A stretch of 64,000 nt of DNA, from positions 10,993-74,992 of the forward strand of contig JAGOOA010000004.1 of the NCBI GenBank assembly GCA_017992765.1. The letters run 5' to 3'. Source of the stretch: Syntrophorhabdaceae bacterium (GTDB lineage Bacteria > Desulfobacterota > Syntrophorhabdia > Syntrophorhabdales > Syntrophorhabdaceae). The position numbers and the translations under genes were made by a program. Numbering within the stretch: the first letter of the stretch is position 1; the number at the start of each line of letters is the position of its first letter. The notes beneath the pieces are model-generated. The model worked only from the letters and a program-made list of their open reading frames with translations. It did no database searches and was not told where the DNA came from. Of the stretch, positions 43,433-52,407 are shown piece after piece.

Positions 43433-43461
43433 TTGACGGCAGCCAAAGGACATGCTATGAA
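43433..43461 (+). promoter_or_regulatory. Promoter candidate for the thioesterase gene (leaderless)
   Basis: TTGACG (43433-43438) and TATGAA (43456-43461) are separated by 17 bp. The expected transcript start falls at about 43468, the first base of the GTG start codon. Confidence 0.5.
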
Positions 43462-43467
43462 AAGGAT

Positions 43468-43857
43468 GTGTACACGACGAGGATATACTATCAGGACACC
43501 GATGCAGGGGGCGTTGTATATTTTGCAAATTACCTCAGATTTTTCGAAAAATCATGGTTCCGGCATCTTCTGTCTATAGGGATATCTATCCCGGATTGGG
43601 AAAGGGATGGTACGTACGTTATCGTTAAGGCGGTTTCTCTCGACATAACAGAGAAATTGTTCTATGGAGACGAGATCGCCGTTGAAACATCCGTGAGTGA
43701 AGTGAAGAACGCCTATTTTGTTCTTGACCACAAGGTTTCAAAAAATAACAAAACCACTGCAAAAGGCCGGACGACAATGGTCTGCATCGATGCAAATGGC
43801 AAGCCGAAAAGGATCCCTGAAGACTTTAAAGCTCGGCTTATGAGCTCTTCCCCCTAA
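43468..43857 (+). CDS. YbgC/FadM-family acyl-CoA thioesterase
   Basis: A 129-residue hot-dog-fold protein. The signature YYQDTDAGGVVYFANYLRFFE contains the catalytic aspartate and matches the 4-hydroxybenzoyl-CoA thioesterase family. It hydrolyses acyl-CoA thioesters in the cytoplasm; chain specificity cannot be told. The only in-frame start is GTG at 43468, without a good ribosome site, and it coincides with the predicted transcription start. The 3' end overlaps the convergent S41 protease gene by 20 nt. Confidence 0.86.
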   Translation: MYTTRIYYQDTDAGGVVYFANYLRFFEKSWFRHLLSIGISIPDWERDGTYVIVKAVSLDITEKLFYGDEIAVETSVSEVKNAYFVLDHKVSKNNKTTAKGRTTMVCIDANGKPKRIPEDFKARLMSSSP

Positions 43858-45139
43858 TGGCCTCCCAGCTTTTTAATATCTGCAGGCCCATATGCAATTG
43901 AAAATCTTCATCTTCAAGGGTCTTGGTATTGAAATCCTCTAATTTCTTGATATTTTTTTCAGTTTCATTCCGCTTTTCCAGGTCCTTCTCTTTTATCGGA
44001 ACGATCTTTTCTTTTGCCTTCACCATATTATTGTCCACCGCAATGTCCGGCGTGATGCCTTCGGCCTGGATCGACCTTCCCTTCGGCGTAAAATATTTTG
44101 CCGTAGTAAGCCTTACCGCAGAGCCGTCGCCAAGCGGAAATATCGTCTGCACAGAGCCTTTTCCAAACGTCTTGGCGCCGACGACTATCGCCCTTTTATA
44201 ATCCTGCAATGCGCCCGCTACGATCTCGGAGGCGCTCGCGCTGCCTTCGTTGACCAGCACTACGAGAGGGCCGAGGTAGTCTCCGTTCTTGCTCTTCGCA
44301 GAGAATTTCATCTTATTTTCTTCTCTCTGCCTTCCCTCTATTGAAACGATTATGTCATCTGAAAGAAATTTGTCGGATACCTCTACGGCCTGTTCGAGGA
44401 GTCCGCCCGGGTCATTTCTTAAATCCAGTATCAACCCCTTCAGCGGCTTTCCCTTGTTGCTTTTTTCAAGTTCTTTGAATGCGTTATCAAGGTCCTTCGC
44501 CGTCCTTTCCTGAAACTGCGCGATCCGTATATACCCGTAGTTATCTTCAAGCATTCTGTATTTAACGCTCTTTACGACGATAACGTCGCGGACAATCGTG
44601 TACTCATTGACGCGCGTTGCGCCTTCTCTGGCGATCGTCAAATTCACCGGCTTCCCTTTTGCTCCACGTATCATCTTCACAACATCCATGAGGCCCATGT
44701 TCTTCGTCGGCTTTCCATCAATTCGTACGATGTGGTCCCCGGATTTTATCCCTGCCTTGTAGGCCGGAGTATCCTCTATCGGAGTTATTACCGTCGGGAA
44801 ACCGTCTTTTATTGTGATCTCTATGCCTATGCCTCCGAATTCCCCCTTTGTCTCAGACTGCATGTCTTTATACATGTCTGGAGGGAGAAAGGAGGAATGA
44901 GGGTCAAGCGATTCAAGGATGCCCTTGATCGCGGAATATATGATATCTTTATCTTTCGTCTCTTCGACGTAATTTTTCTTAACCAGGTCGATGACATCGG
45001 AGAACGTTTTTAAATATTCGTAGATCTCCTTGTCATTTGTTGACGAAACGGTTCGTTTCCCCTGGGCCCCCATATAAAAACCAAGGAGAAAGACCACCAC
45101 TAAAAAAATGCTTAAAGATAGCTTTGTTTTCCGGCCCAT
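43838..45139 (-). CDS. S41 carboxyl-terminal processing protease (CtpA-like)
   Basis: A 433-residue periplasmic protease with an N-terminal membrane anchor (about 7-25). A PDZ domain (about 105-175) has EDTPAYKAGIKSGDHIVRIDG. The catalytic domain has the nucleophile in GSASASEIVAG (near residue 301) and the lysine in TFGKGSVQ (near 326), the Ser-Lys dyad of the family. A charged tail of about 60 residues follows. It trims the C-termini of exported proteins or degrades them. The ATG has AGGAGG upstream and its own promoter at 45159-45187. Confidence 0.92.
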   Translation of the reverse strand: MGRKTKLSLSIFLVVVFLLGFYMGAQGKRTVSSTNDKEIYEYLKTFSDVIDLVKKNYVEETKDKDIIYSAIKGILESLDPHSSFLPPDMYKDMQSETKGEFGGIGIEITIKDGFPTVITPIEDTPAYKAGIKSGDHIVRIDGKPTKNMGLMDVVKMIRGAKGKPVNLTIAREGATRVNEYTIVRDVIVVKSVKYRMLEDNYGYIRIAQFQERTAKDLDNAFKELEKSNKGKPLKGLILDLRNDPGGLLEQAVEVSDKFLSDDIIVSIEGRQREENKMKFSAKSKNGDYLGPLVVLVNEGSASASEIVAGALQDYKRAIVVGAKTFGKGSVQTIFPLGDGSAVRLTTAKYFTPKGRSIQAEGITPDIAVDNNMVKAKEKIVPIKEKDLEKRNETEKNIKKLEDFNTKTLEDEDFQLHMGLQILKSWEAIRGKSS

Positions 45140-45158
45140 TCAAAGTCCTCCTGCACTG

Positions 45159-45187
45159 ATAATACTATAATTTTCATAAACTTTCAA
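45159..45187 (-). promoter_or_regulatory. Promoter for the S41 protease gene
   Basis: On the minus strand, TTGAAA (45182-45187) and TATTAT (45159-45164) are separated by 17 bp. A divergent TTGACT at 45207 with TATTAT at 45232 (19 bp) may serve the GYD gene. Confidence 0.55.
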
Positions 45188-45262
45188 TCGCAATTAAAAG
45201 GAACGATTGACTATTCCTTTAAAAACTGTTGTATTATATCAAATCCTAAAAGGGGGTATACA

Positions 45263-45547
45263 ATGCCTGTATATATCATGCTCAGCACGCTGACAAACGA
45301 GGGAAGGAAGACCATTAAAAATAACCCTGAACGAATTAAGGAAGTTGACAAGGAGATCGAAAAAATGGGGGCAAAGGTCATTGCCCAGTATGCAATCCTC
45401 GGGATGTATGACTTTCTGAGCATTCTTGAGGCGCCGGACAACGATACCATAGCAAAGGTATCGACCGAGCTCGGGTCAAGGGGGACGATTCAGCTAATGA
45501 CGCTCTCCGCAATACCCGTCTACGAATTTGTAGAAAAAATGGGTTGA
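45263..45547 (+). CDS. GYD-domain protein
   Basis: A 94-residue ferredoxin-like alpha-beta protein of the GYD family, with LGMYDFLSILEAPD in the position of the family's G-Y-D signature. The family is widespread and uncharacterised. AAAGGGGG precedes the ATG. It is divergent from the protease gene and ends 5 nt before the convergent pseudouridine synthase gene, so it forms a single-gene unit. Confidence 0.85.
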   Translation: MPVYIMLSTLTNEGRKTIKNNPERIKEVDKEIEKMGAKVIAQYAILGMYDFLSILEAPDNDTIAKVSTELGSRGTIQLMTLSAIPVYEFVEKMG

Positions 45548-45552
45548 TCCAC

Positions 45553-46260
45553 TTACGGGAGCGGGCCCAGCAATTCCTTTTTATTAAATGATCTATATTC
45601 TCCAGGCCTGAGGTCGCCCAGCCTCAGATTGCCCACCCTGACCCTCTTTAGCTTCAGAACCGGGTGGTAAACCGCATTCCCTATCTTGCGTATCATCCTG
45701 TTCTTTCCTTCGTCAACGATCACGCTGTACCAGGTATTTTTTATAGAAGATCCGGCGTATACGATCGATTTTACCTTATACACATCTCCTTCAATGTCTA
45801 TCCCTTTCTGCATGCGCATCATTTCATCCCTGCCAAGTATTCCTTTGAACTTGACGAGATATTCCTTCTCCACGCAGTACCTTGGATGCATTACCCTGTT
45901 CGCGAAATCCCCGTCATTGGTAAAGATCATCAGCCCTTCCGAATTATAATCCAGCCTGCCCACCGGAAAGATCTTTTCATCGAGATCAACAAGTTCGCGC
46001 GCAACCCTCCTCTTTCTGACGTCTATAAGGTCGGAAATGTAGCCGACCGGCTTATAAAGAGCGATGTTGACATGCTTTGTATCTGGACCAAGGGCCAGGC
46101 CGTCGAGGAGAACTATATCCACTCCGGGAATCACTTTATGCTGCGGCTCAAGCACAACAATCCCGTTTACCTTAACCCTTCCTCTGCGTACCAGTTCTTC
46201 TGATTTTCTTCTTGATGCTGCTCCGTTTCTCGCTAAATATTTAGACAAACGCATTGACAT
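45553..46260 (-). CDS. RluB/RsuA-family pseudouridine synthase
   Basis: A 235-residue protein. An S4 RNA-binding domain (about 4-60) is followed by the catalytic domain with the active aspartate in GRLDYNSEGLMIFTNDG (about residue 104). It converts a specific uridine in ribosomal RNA to pseudouridine. RluB (23S) is more likely than RsuA (16S), but sequence alone does not decide. The first codons contain two methionines; no strong ribosome site distinguishes them. Confidence 0.9.
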   Translation of the reverse strand: MSMRLSKYLARNGAASRRKSEELVRRGRVKVNGIVVLEPQHKVIPGVDIVLLDGLALGPDTKHVNIALYKPVGYISDLIDVRKRRVARELVDLDEKIFPVGRLDYNSEGLMIFTNDGDFANRVMHPRYCVEKEYLVKFKGILGRDEMMRMQKGIDIEGDVYKVKSIVYAGSSIKNTWYSVIVDEGKNRMIRKIGNAVYHPVLKLKRVRVGNLRLGDLRPGEYRSFNKKELLGPLP

Positions 46261-46333
46261 ATTGCGCTATAATTGAGGAATATAGAGGATTATTGATCTT
46301 CAGTAATTAAAGATTATCAGTCTTCTTTACCGT

Positions 46334-46762
46334 TTATCTTCTGTAAACGTCAACGCTTGATCTTGATGGCGGCCTCAGCTCGCCTGCCGCCTTGAAGGCC
46401 CTTTTCGATTCCCTGTCTGTTGATGCGGAATAGCCTTTGTCAATATATGACATCCTTTTATCCCAGGCTTCGACCATCCTTCCTTCCCATGCCCTCTTGC
46501 CTGCGAGGTATGCTTCCCTTTGTTCGAAGTCTATGTCTTCTTCTAATTTTCTGTATCTTGTGTCCCTGTCTTCCTTATAGTCTACGAATTCTCTCTTTCT
46601 GTCGGACTTTCTGATATCTTTCAAAAAAGACCTGTACTCGTTGGATTCAACGTCGCTTAAACTTTGGCCAATGTACGTGCCACCGCTTGCTGCGCTGCTT
46701 TGACAAAACCCGCTCAATGGAAATACGAGCACTGCAATAAATAATAAAATGAGATACCTCAT
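46334..46762 (-). CDS. Unknown exported, highly charged protein downstream of pilQ
   Basis: A 142-residue protein that I do not recognise. A signal peptide (about 1-20) is followed by a lysine-, arginine- and glutamate-rich, probably helical region (about 45-115) with repeated DIRKSDRK/YKEDRDTRYRK patterns. It ends in a short arginine-rich tail. The ATG has ACGGAGGTG upstream and lies 13 nt after the 439-residue gene, so it belongs to the end of the pil operon. A periplasmic accessory role in the pilus machine is inferred from location only. Confidence 0.7.
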   Translation of the reverse strand: MRYLILLFIAVLVFPLSGFCQSSAASGGTYIGQSLSDVESNEYRSFLKDIRKSDRKREFVDYKEDRDTRYRKLEEDIDFEQREAYLAGKRAWEGRMVEAWDKRMSYIDKGYSASTDRESKRAFKAAGELRPPSRSSVDVYRR

Positions 46763-46775
46763 TTAAGCACCTCCG

Positions 46776-48095
46776 TTAATCTTTATAAAGCTCAATAGCC
46801 GACCCTTTAACTGTTTCCGATGGGACCGACCTCATCATAATGGGCTCTCTGACTGTTTTTCTAAAAACCTTTATATCAATTTTCTCTTTTCCGTACGTAG
46901 CGTCGAGCACCATATCAATACTTACATTATTTTCATCCTTTAAATCAAGAATAATCTCTTTACTGATCTCCTTCTTTATTTCAAAGACCTCATCTTCATT
47001 TTCGAACACGATAGGCACAAACGAGACCAGCAGCCTTTTTCTTCCCTTCTCAAACTCTTTTTCATATGAGAACCCTTTTTGGATATCTGCTATCTGTTCC
47101 TTGTTCACTTTTACGTTTACAGCGCCCGGGCTGATCCTGTTGAACCTTGATTTATCGTTTTGAAATTTATATTTAAAGTTCAGCTCCTTTTCAGATTCAC
47201 GCCGTATTATTTCCCTCTGCTCTTCTCTGGTGGGAAAATAATCTTTATGGCTTAGCATCATGCTGTACGAAACAAGCTCTTTCTCGTGAAAAGGCTTGTA
47301 TGGCGCGACCATTTCAGCAACAGCGCTTGAATAGTCCTTTGCGCTCATCGTCAAATTCACTATTTTATCGCTCCAGTTCCTGTCTATAATAAAAAGGGCT
47401 ACGTTCAAGGCATTTCCTTTTACTTGATAAACACCTGTAAGGACTACATCGATATTGAATGTCTTCATGCTGTTTTTTAATTTATTGACGTTATCTTCGT
47501 TAAATCTGTTAACGTTCCAATTAAAATAATGGTTTTGATAATTTATGTAGTTTTTGTAGATATTTTTTGTGGCTGTCATCCTGCGTTTTTGTTTAAAAGA
47601 ATTCACGAGCTCTTCTTTTAATCTTTCCGAGAACGCGGTGGTGTTATTGTTCTCATCATATATGTCATGGACGTAAACTTTTATAGTATCATATGGCTTA
47701 TATGGTTCTACAATACTATCCAGCAATCTTACCATGTCGTTGAAGAGCGCTGGATTGGCCAACTGAAGCCTTTCCATATAAACGATATTTTTATTTTCGA
47801 TCTCTTGCTTCATCGCTGTGATTTCGCATATGCTTGTCGATTCATACGTCTTTTGAACTGCACATTTTCCAATAGGGTCGGTTAAAGAAACGTCAGTGGA
47901 TTTTGCGATCCCCATAATATCGCCCTTGATCACGCCATGTATCTTTCCAAGCGAAATTATAGCCTTATCGCCGTACACGATCTTCAGCTTTTTATCAAGG
48001 TTTGTAATGATGTTTCCTTTTATGGGCTCCGCGATGGCGCATTGTATGGATACAAATGCAAATATGATTGCCGTGAATAGTATTATCTTTTTCAT
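46776..48095 (-). CDS. Unknown exported protein, FlgT/CsgG-like, in the pil operon
   Basis: A 439-residue protein with a signal peptide (about 1-22). An N-terminal segment, VYGDKAIISLGKIHGVIKGD, resembles the C-terminal beta-barrel repeat of FlgT-like proteins. The middle (about 140-260) has the alternating pattern of a CsgG/LpoB-like domain, with FNIDVVLTGVYQV. The rest is unassigned. It starts directly at the pilQ stop, after GAAGAGGG, so it is translationally linked to the secretin. It might help place the secretin in the outer membrane. This is inference; the family calls are tentative. Confidence 0.65.
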   Translation of the reverse strand: MKKIILFTAIIFAFVSIQCAIAEPIKGNIITNLDKKLKIVYGDKAIISLGKIHGVIKGDIMGIAKSTDVSLTDPIGKCAVQKTYESTSICEITAMKQEIENKNIVYMERLQLANPALFNDMVRLLDSIVEPYKPYDTIKVYVHDIYDENNNTTAFSERLKEELVNSFKQKRRMTATKNIYKNYINYQNHYFNWNVNRFNEDNVNKLKNSMKTFNIDVVLTGVYQVKGNALNVALFIIDRNWSDKIVNLTMSAKDYSSAVAEMVAPYKPFHEKELVSYSMMLSHKDYFPTREEQREIIRRESEKELNFKYKFQNDKSRFNRISPGAVNVKVNKEQIADIQKGFSYEKEFEKGRKRLLVSFVPIVFENEDEVFEIKKEISKEIILDLKDENNVSIDMVLDATYGKEKIDIKVFRKTVREPIMMRSVPSETVKGSAIELYKD

Positions 48096-49538
48096 TTAAC
48101 CCTCTTCTTTATAAAGATTTCTTATTATCCTCGGGGTAATGAATATAAGCAGCTCCGTCTTCGAATCTTTTTGCGTTGTTTTTTTGAACATCCATCCAAA
48201 TAACGGTATATTTCTTAGCAAAGGAACGCCGGATTCGCCTTCGTTTTCTGTACTCTCATATATTCCGCCGATCACGGCGGTTTCTCCATCTTTTACGTAC
48301 AGCATCGTTTGGGCCTGTTTTTTATCAATTGTTGGGACCCCTGCTGAGGTGTTGATGAAGTCCGCTGAATCCTTCTTTGCAATTACATCCAATTTTATAT
48401 AGCCATCTTTTGTAACTGTCGGCGTTACCTCAAGCCCCAGTGTAGCTTCTGCAAACTGTGTCTGTGTCCCTGATTGCGACACTGTCTGATATGGAATTGA
48501 TTTGCCTTGAGTAATAGTCGCCTTCTTATTGTCAGAAGTTATTACTTTGGGGCTCGACAGTATCTTCCCTTTTCCGTCAGATTCAAGGGCTGAGAGCTGA
48601 ACGTCAAGCATAAAGCTGTCCGTCACGCTCCCGATGAATATGCCGAGGGTTCCGCCGCTTCCCTTGCCGACCGCGGCAGGCAGGTTGACATTGTAAGGGT
48701 ATTGTGCCGTACCCCTAAGCGCCACGAGTCCTGTTGTTGCAGTATACGATGCGGCCGCCGAGGAGGACCCTGCATCTTTCGCTCCCGTGATCTCTACTGC
48801 CTTGCTCCCAAAAATACTGCTCCCTGTGTATCTCTGGCCCCACTGTATGCCAAGCTCCTTTGAAAAATCTGAAGTTGCCTGAACTATCCTGCAATCTATC
48901 TGTATCTGCTCGGGCTTTACGTCATGTTGTTTTATCACCTTTATAATGGTAGCTACATTCTCCTTTGTATCCTTAACGATGAGCGCATTGTTCCATGGCA
49001 CCTGCGTAATGGTTCCGTATTCAGAAAGGAATCCCTTCCTTGCCCCTGCCGCCGCCGCTCCTCCCGTACTGTCTCCCTGCAGCACCTTGACCATGTCTGC
49101 CGGATTCGCATAGCTCAGGTAAACCGTTTCGGTGGACATCTCCTCGCCTTGCTTCAGCTTTTCAAGCCTCGCTCTTTGAGCTGCAGCCTTTTCCTCGCTT
49201 TCCTGCTTCTTTACATCAAGAAATGTCTTGTAGGTAGTTACCCTTATCAGGTTCTCCTCTTCCATTTTTGCAAGCTTGTAATTCTTTATTACTATGTCGA
49301 AGGCATCGTCCCATGGCACATTATCGAGCTTCATGGTCACCTTGATGTCTTTTACATCGTCAGAGATAACGATATTTTTTCCGGATACCTCTGTGAGCGC
49401 ACGCAAAACATTTCTTACGTCAGCGTTAATAAAATCAAATGAAACCCTTGGGGTGGCCTTTTTGGATGCCTGAGCGAAGCATAGCAAGGGTATGATACAA
49501 ACGGTAATAAAAAAAAGTATAATTGCTCTTTTACTCAT
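48096..49538 (-). CDS. pilQ: Type IV pilus secretin PilQ (short form)
   Basis: About 480 residues with a signal peptide. The ATG at 49538 lies 14 nt after pilP and has AAGGGTG upstream; the longer frame to 49646 overlaps pilP. A secretin N0/STN domain (about 28-95, SFDFINADVRNVLRALTEVSG) and an N1 domain lead to the secretin core (about 225-475) with VPLLRNIPLFGWMF. The AMIN domains found at the N-terminus of most PilQ proteins are absent, so anchoring to peptidoglycan may use another protein. It forms the outer-membrane pore of the pilus. Confidence 0.92.
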   Translation of the reverse strand: MSKRAIILFFITVCIIPLLCFAQASKKATPRVSFDFINADVRNVLRALTEVSGKNIVISDDVKDIKVTMKLDNVPWDDAFDIVIKNYKLAKMEEENLIRVTTYKTFLDVKKQESEEKAAAQRARLEKLKQGEEMSTETVYLSYANPADMVKVLQGDSTGGAAAAGARKGFLSEYGTITQVPWNNALIVKDTKENVATIIKVIKQHDVKPEQIQIDCRIVQATSDFSKELGIQWGQRYTGSSIFGSKAVEITGAKDAGSSSAAASYTATTGLVALRGTAQYPYNVNLPAAVGKGSGGTLGIFIGSVTDSFMLDVQLSALESDGKGKILSSPKVITSDNKKATITQGKSIPYQTVSQSGTQTQFAEATLGLEVTPTVTKDGYIKLDVIAKKDSADFINTSAGVPTIDKKQAQTMLYVKDGETAVIGGIYESTENEGESGVPLLRNIPLFGWMFKKTTQKDSKTELLIFITPRIIRNLYKEEG

Positions 49539-49552
49539 AATGTTCACCCTTT

Positions 49553-50038
49553 TCATTTTTTGGGGATATCGACAATTATATTTCTGATATCCCCCTTTAA
49601 TTTGTAGCCAAAAATAACCCTGGCATCCTCCACGTCTACTACCCAAAGGTTCTTGTTCAGATAGTCATATTTTTTAAAGATTATTCCGTGACCCTGCATA
49701 TCCTCCATCATTGCAAGCCTGCTTTTGTCTGTTCTCAGGATCCCGACGAGCCTCAATTCTTCGAGCTCATATCCCGCATCCTGCACAACGCCTTTCTTGT
49801 CCTTGACCAGCTTGCTTTCCCTGCTTCTTTTTGCCTTGATAAGATTAACAGGCTCAAAGGGATCCCTCCTGCTCTCCGCAGAATAGCTGAAATTGTTTAG
49901 TGCGGGAGCGGACTCCGGCGCCGGTTTCTTTTCGGGCGTCTTCTTCGGCTCAGCAGCGCAGATGCCGGCGCATTCCAGCACAAAGACCAGGATAAATGCA
50001 ATGATACTACTTTTTAGCAGGTGGCGCACTTTTGTCAT
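49553..50038 (-). CDS. pilP: Type IV pilus assembly protein PilP
   Basis: A 161-residue protein with an N-terminal hydrophobic segment, a proline- and lysine-rich linker (about 30-50) and a C-terminal beta domain (about 85-160) with YELEELRLVGIL. PilP links the inner-membrane PilN/PilO complex to the PilQ secretin. Its cysteine near position 23 might be lipidated, but the lipobox is not clear. It overlaps the pilO gene by 32 nt. Confidence 0.9.
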   Translation of the reverse strand: MTKVRHLLKSSIIAFILVFVLECAGICAAEPKKTPEKKPAPESAPALNNFSYSAESRRDPFEPVNLIKAKRSRESKLVKDKKGVVQDAGYELEELRLVGILRTDKSRLAMMEDMQGHGIIFKKYDYLNKNLWVVDVEDARVIFGYKLKGDIRNIIVDIPKK

Positions 50039-50654
50039 CCTTTTTTGTCGGAGGAGCGGCCTTCTTAGGCGCCTCCTTTAAATATACATAGGCTCTTGCC
50101 GTACAGACGCCTTCAATGGACGTCTTTGTCATCGGGCCCGTCCCTACAAGGCTGAAGCTCGTGATATTTATGATCCGCTCAAGTTTCCTTATGCCGTCAA
50201 AGAAATAGGCGACGTTATGATAGGGGCCGGAAAATTTGATCTCAAATGGAAGTTCAGCGTAAAAATCCTTATTTTGCAGCTGCTTTGGCTCAAAAAATTT
50301 CAGTTTCAGCCTTGTCTCTTCGCCGACGTTTGTAATATTCCGGAGCAGGTTCGGTATATCTTTTGATTCCGGCAACTGCCTGAGCATGCCCCTGAGCATT
50401 TCCTGGAGCTGCGCATATTCCTTCCTGTATTTGTCCATATTATTTTTGATGTTTACCAGCCGGTCGAGGTCCTTCTTTAAAGTTTGATATTCCGAGATAA
50501 GCTTGTTCTTGGTCTCAAACTGTGGGGTGAGGATAAAATGAAATATCAACCCGAAGATTATGATATTAAGCGCAAGTATGATGATAAGCTTATAGATCTT
50601 GGGGATCTTAATTATCTTTTTACCGACAGCTTTCGGATCGATTCCTATCTTCAT
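50007..50654 (-). CDS. pilO: Type IV pilus assembly protein PilO
   Basis: A 215-residue protein with one membrane segment (about 23-45), a coiled coil (about 50-100) and a ferredoxin-like periplasmic domain (about 105-190). The C-terminus is a lysine- and proline-rich tail (from about residue 193). It pairs with PilN to form the alignment complex. The start overlaps the pilN stop by 4 nt, and the 3' end overlaps pilP by 32 nt. Confidence 0.9.
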   Translation of the reverse strand: MKIGIDPKAVGKKIIKIPKIYKLIIILALNIIIFGLIFHFILTPQFETKNKLISEYQTLKKDLDRLVNIKNNMDKYRKEYAQLQEMLRGMLRQLPESKDIPNLLRNITNVGEETRLKLKFFEPKQLQNKDFYAELPFEIKFSGPYHNVAYFFDGIRKLERIINITSFSLVGTGPMTKTSIEGVCTARAYVYLKEAPKKAAPPTKKDDKSAPPAKK

Positions 50655-51190
50655 AATGAAATATTTCCCAGTATTATAAATTTTTTCAGTATCAGCCCTT
50701 CCTCATTCACGTCCTGCACGTTTTTCAGTTCAACATTTTTGATGTATGGAATTTTTGATATGCTGTCGACAAAATCAGAAACAGATTCGGACCCCAACGA
50801 ACGGCCTTCAAGCTCGAACTTGTTATCGGTTTTTTTAAAGCTTTTCAGCCAGACGCTTTCCTGTATAGAGGATGTAAGGTCGTACAAGGTTCTTGCCGCC
50901 AGCACCCTTCCGTCTTTCACCTTATTGATAGCGGTAATTCTTCTCTGTATCTCCTTCTTTTCTCTTTCCATGGCAAGGTATTCATTATAAATACCCTGCA
51001 AGGCCGCTATGTCTTTCTTTGTCTTTTCAATAAGGTTCTTATAGCGCGCTATGTCCTGGGTATTTTTATAGTAAATACCCCCCGCGATCCCCATGGTAAT
51101 GACAAATACAAAAATCAAAAGATAGATGTCGTACCGTAATGCGCTTGGCTTGATCCTCTTGCTGCTGGGCAATAAATTTATCTTTATCAT
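50651..51190 (-). CDS. pilN: Type IV pilus assembly protein PilN
   Basis: A 179-residue protein with the family's N-terminal INLLPSS motif (residues 4-10), which contacts PilM. One membrane segment (about 24-44), a coiled coil and a small periplasmic domain follow. It overlaps both pilM (4 nt) and pilO (4 nt), so the subunits are made in step. Confidence 0.92.
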   Translation of the reverse strand: MIKINLLPSSKRIKPSALRYDIYLLIFVFVITMGIAGGIYYKNTQDIARYKNLIEKTKKDIAALQGIYNEYLAMEREKKEIQRRITAINKVKDGRVLAARTLYDLTSSIQESVWLKSFKKTDNKFELEGRSLGSESVSDFVDSISKIPYIKNVELKNVQDVNEEGLILKKFIILGNISL

Positions 51191-52407
51191 GTTAAGTCGG
51201 TCACCCTCGTTGATAGGTACAGCGGCACCACCATGAACTCCTTGAATTCGTCATGCATATGGATCTTGCTTTCGTCCTCTTTCAGAATAAGGAATGGATT
51301 AATAACCTCAACGGCTACACCGGTATCGTCCGTTATCTTCTCTTTCAAGCCCTGTACCAGTGAAGAACCTCCCGTCAAATAGACCATTTCGATCGATTCT
51401 TTCGGCTTCGTCGCCAGGTAAAACTTAACTGTCTTACTGATCTCCGATGCTATGTTGAAGATAAAATCTTCAAAGAGATAAAGCACGTCGCTGTCGCCGG
51501 CTATCTTCTTCTCTTCCGCTTCTTTATAGGGCAGCTTTGTAGTTTTTTCTATCTGGCCGGTAAGATATTTGCCGCCCATCAATATTTCTCTGGTGAACTC
51601 TATATTTTCACCCTTCAGTATGGCGATATTGGTCACCGATGCCCCTATATCGACGGCAACGACAGAAAAATCTTTCGGGCTGTATAGCTGTTCTATGAGG
51701 TTCGTAACGGCAAAGATATCTACATCCAGTATCTGCAGATGCAGTCCCGCCATATTAAAGACAGCCATATAGCCGTCTACGATCTCCTTTTTCGCTGCCA
51801 CGATCTGTACGTTCATCATGTTCTCTTTTTCAGGATCGACGCCCATTACGTAATGGCTATAATAGATATCCTTTAACGGAAAGGGTATGACGTTTTCAAC
51901 CTCCGTATCGATCATCTTCTCAAGCGCGCCCTCCTCGAGGAAAGGCGTGGTGATCTTTTTTGTAATGACCGAATAGCTCGACAGGGCGCAGGCGACGTTT
52001 TTGCTTTTTATCTTGTTATCTGAAAATATTTGCTTTAGCTCCTGTGCCACAAAATCGAGATCAACGATATGCCCGTCGATCAGAAGATCCTGCTCATATG
52101 TTTTCTTTATTATGTTCTGCAGGGTCAGCACGTTTTTAATACTTTTTAATGTGCATACCTTTATCGACGTCGTACCGATGTCAACGCCGGCGAGCTCGTC
52201 CAGCTGACTGAAGCTGAAGGCGCTGAAGAATGAGGGCTTTTTGATAAGCGGGGACTTCATTTTTTTAGCCTTGGCCTTTTTCCCTTTGCCGGCAGGCTCT
52301 CCCTCTGCCCGTTCTGCCTGGATTTCCTGTGGCGCAGAAGCTTCGGCTTCTTCGTTCTCTCTGTTTTCTTTTACGATGTCGTTATCAGGCGTCATGAATT
52401 TTCCCAT
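51187..52407 (-). CDS. pilM: Type IV pilus assembly ATPase-like protein PilM
   Basis: A 406-residue actin-like cytoplasmic protein. The first 65 residues are an acidic and lysine-rich extension. The actin-fold core begins with VDIGTTSIKV (about 76-85) and includes the second phosphate site VAVDIGASVTNIAIL and the adenosine motif VYLTGGSSLVQG. PilM binds the PilN N-terminus under the inner membrane. The ATG at 52407 has AAGGA 5 nt upstream and overlaps the GalT-like gene by 16 nt. The N-terminal extension is longer than in typical PilM proteins. Confidence 0.92.
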   Translation of the reverse strand: MGKFMTPDNDIVKENRENEEAEASAPQEIQAERAEGEPAGKGKKAKAKKMKSPLIKKPSFFSAFSFSQLDELAGVDIGTTSIKVCTLKSIKNVLTLQNIIKKTYEQDLLIDGHIVDLDFVAQELKQIFSDNKIKSKNVACALSSYSVITKKITTPFLEEGALEKMIDTEVENVIPFPLKDIYYSHYVMGVDPEKENMMNVQIVAAKKEIVDGYMAVFNMAGLHLQILDVDIFAVTNLIEQLYSPKDFSVVAVDIGASVTNIAILKGENIEFTREILMGGKYLTGQIEKTTKLPYKEAEEKKIAGDSDVLYLFEDFIFNIASEISKTVKFYLATKPKESIEMVYLTGGSSLVQGLKEKITDDTGVAVEVINPFLILKEDESKIHMHDEFKEFMVVPLYLSTRVTDLT

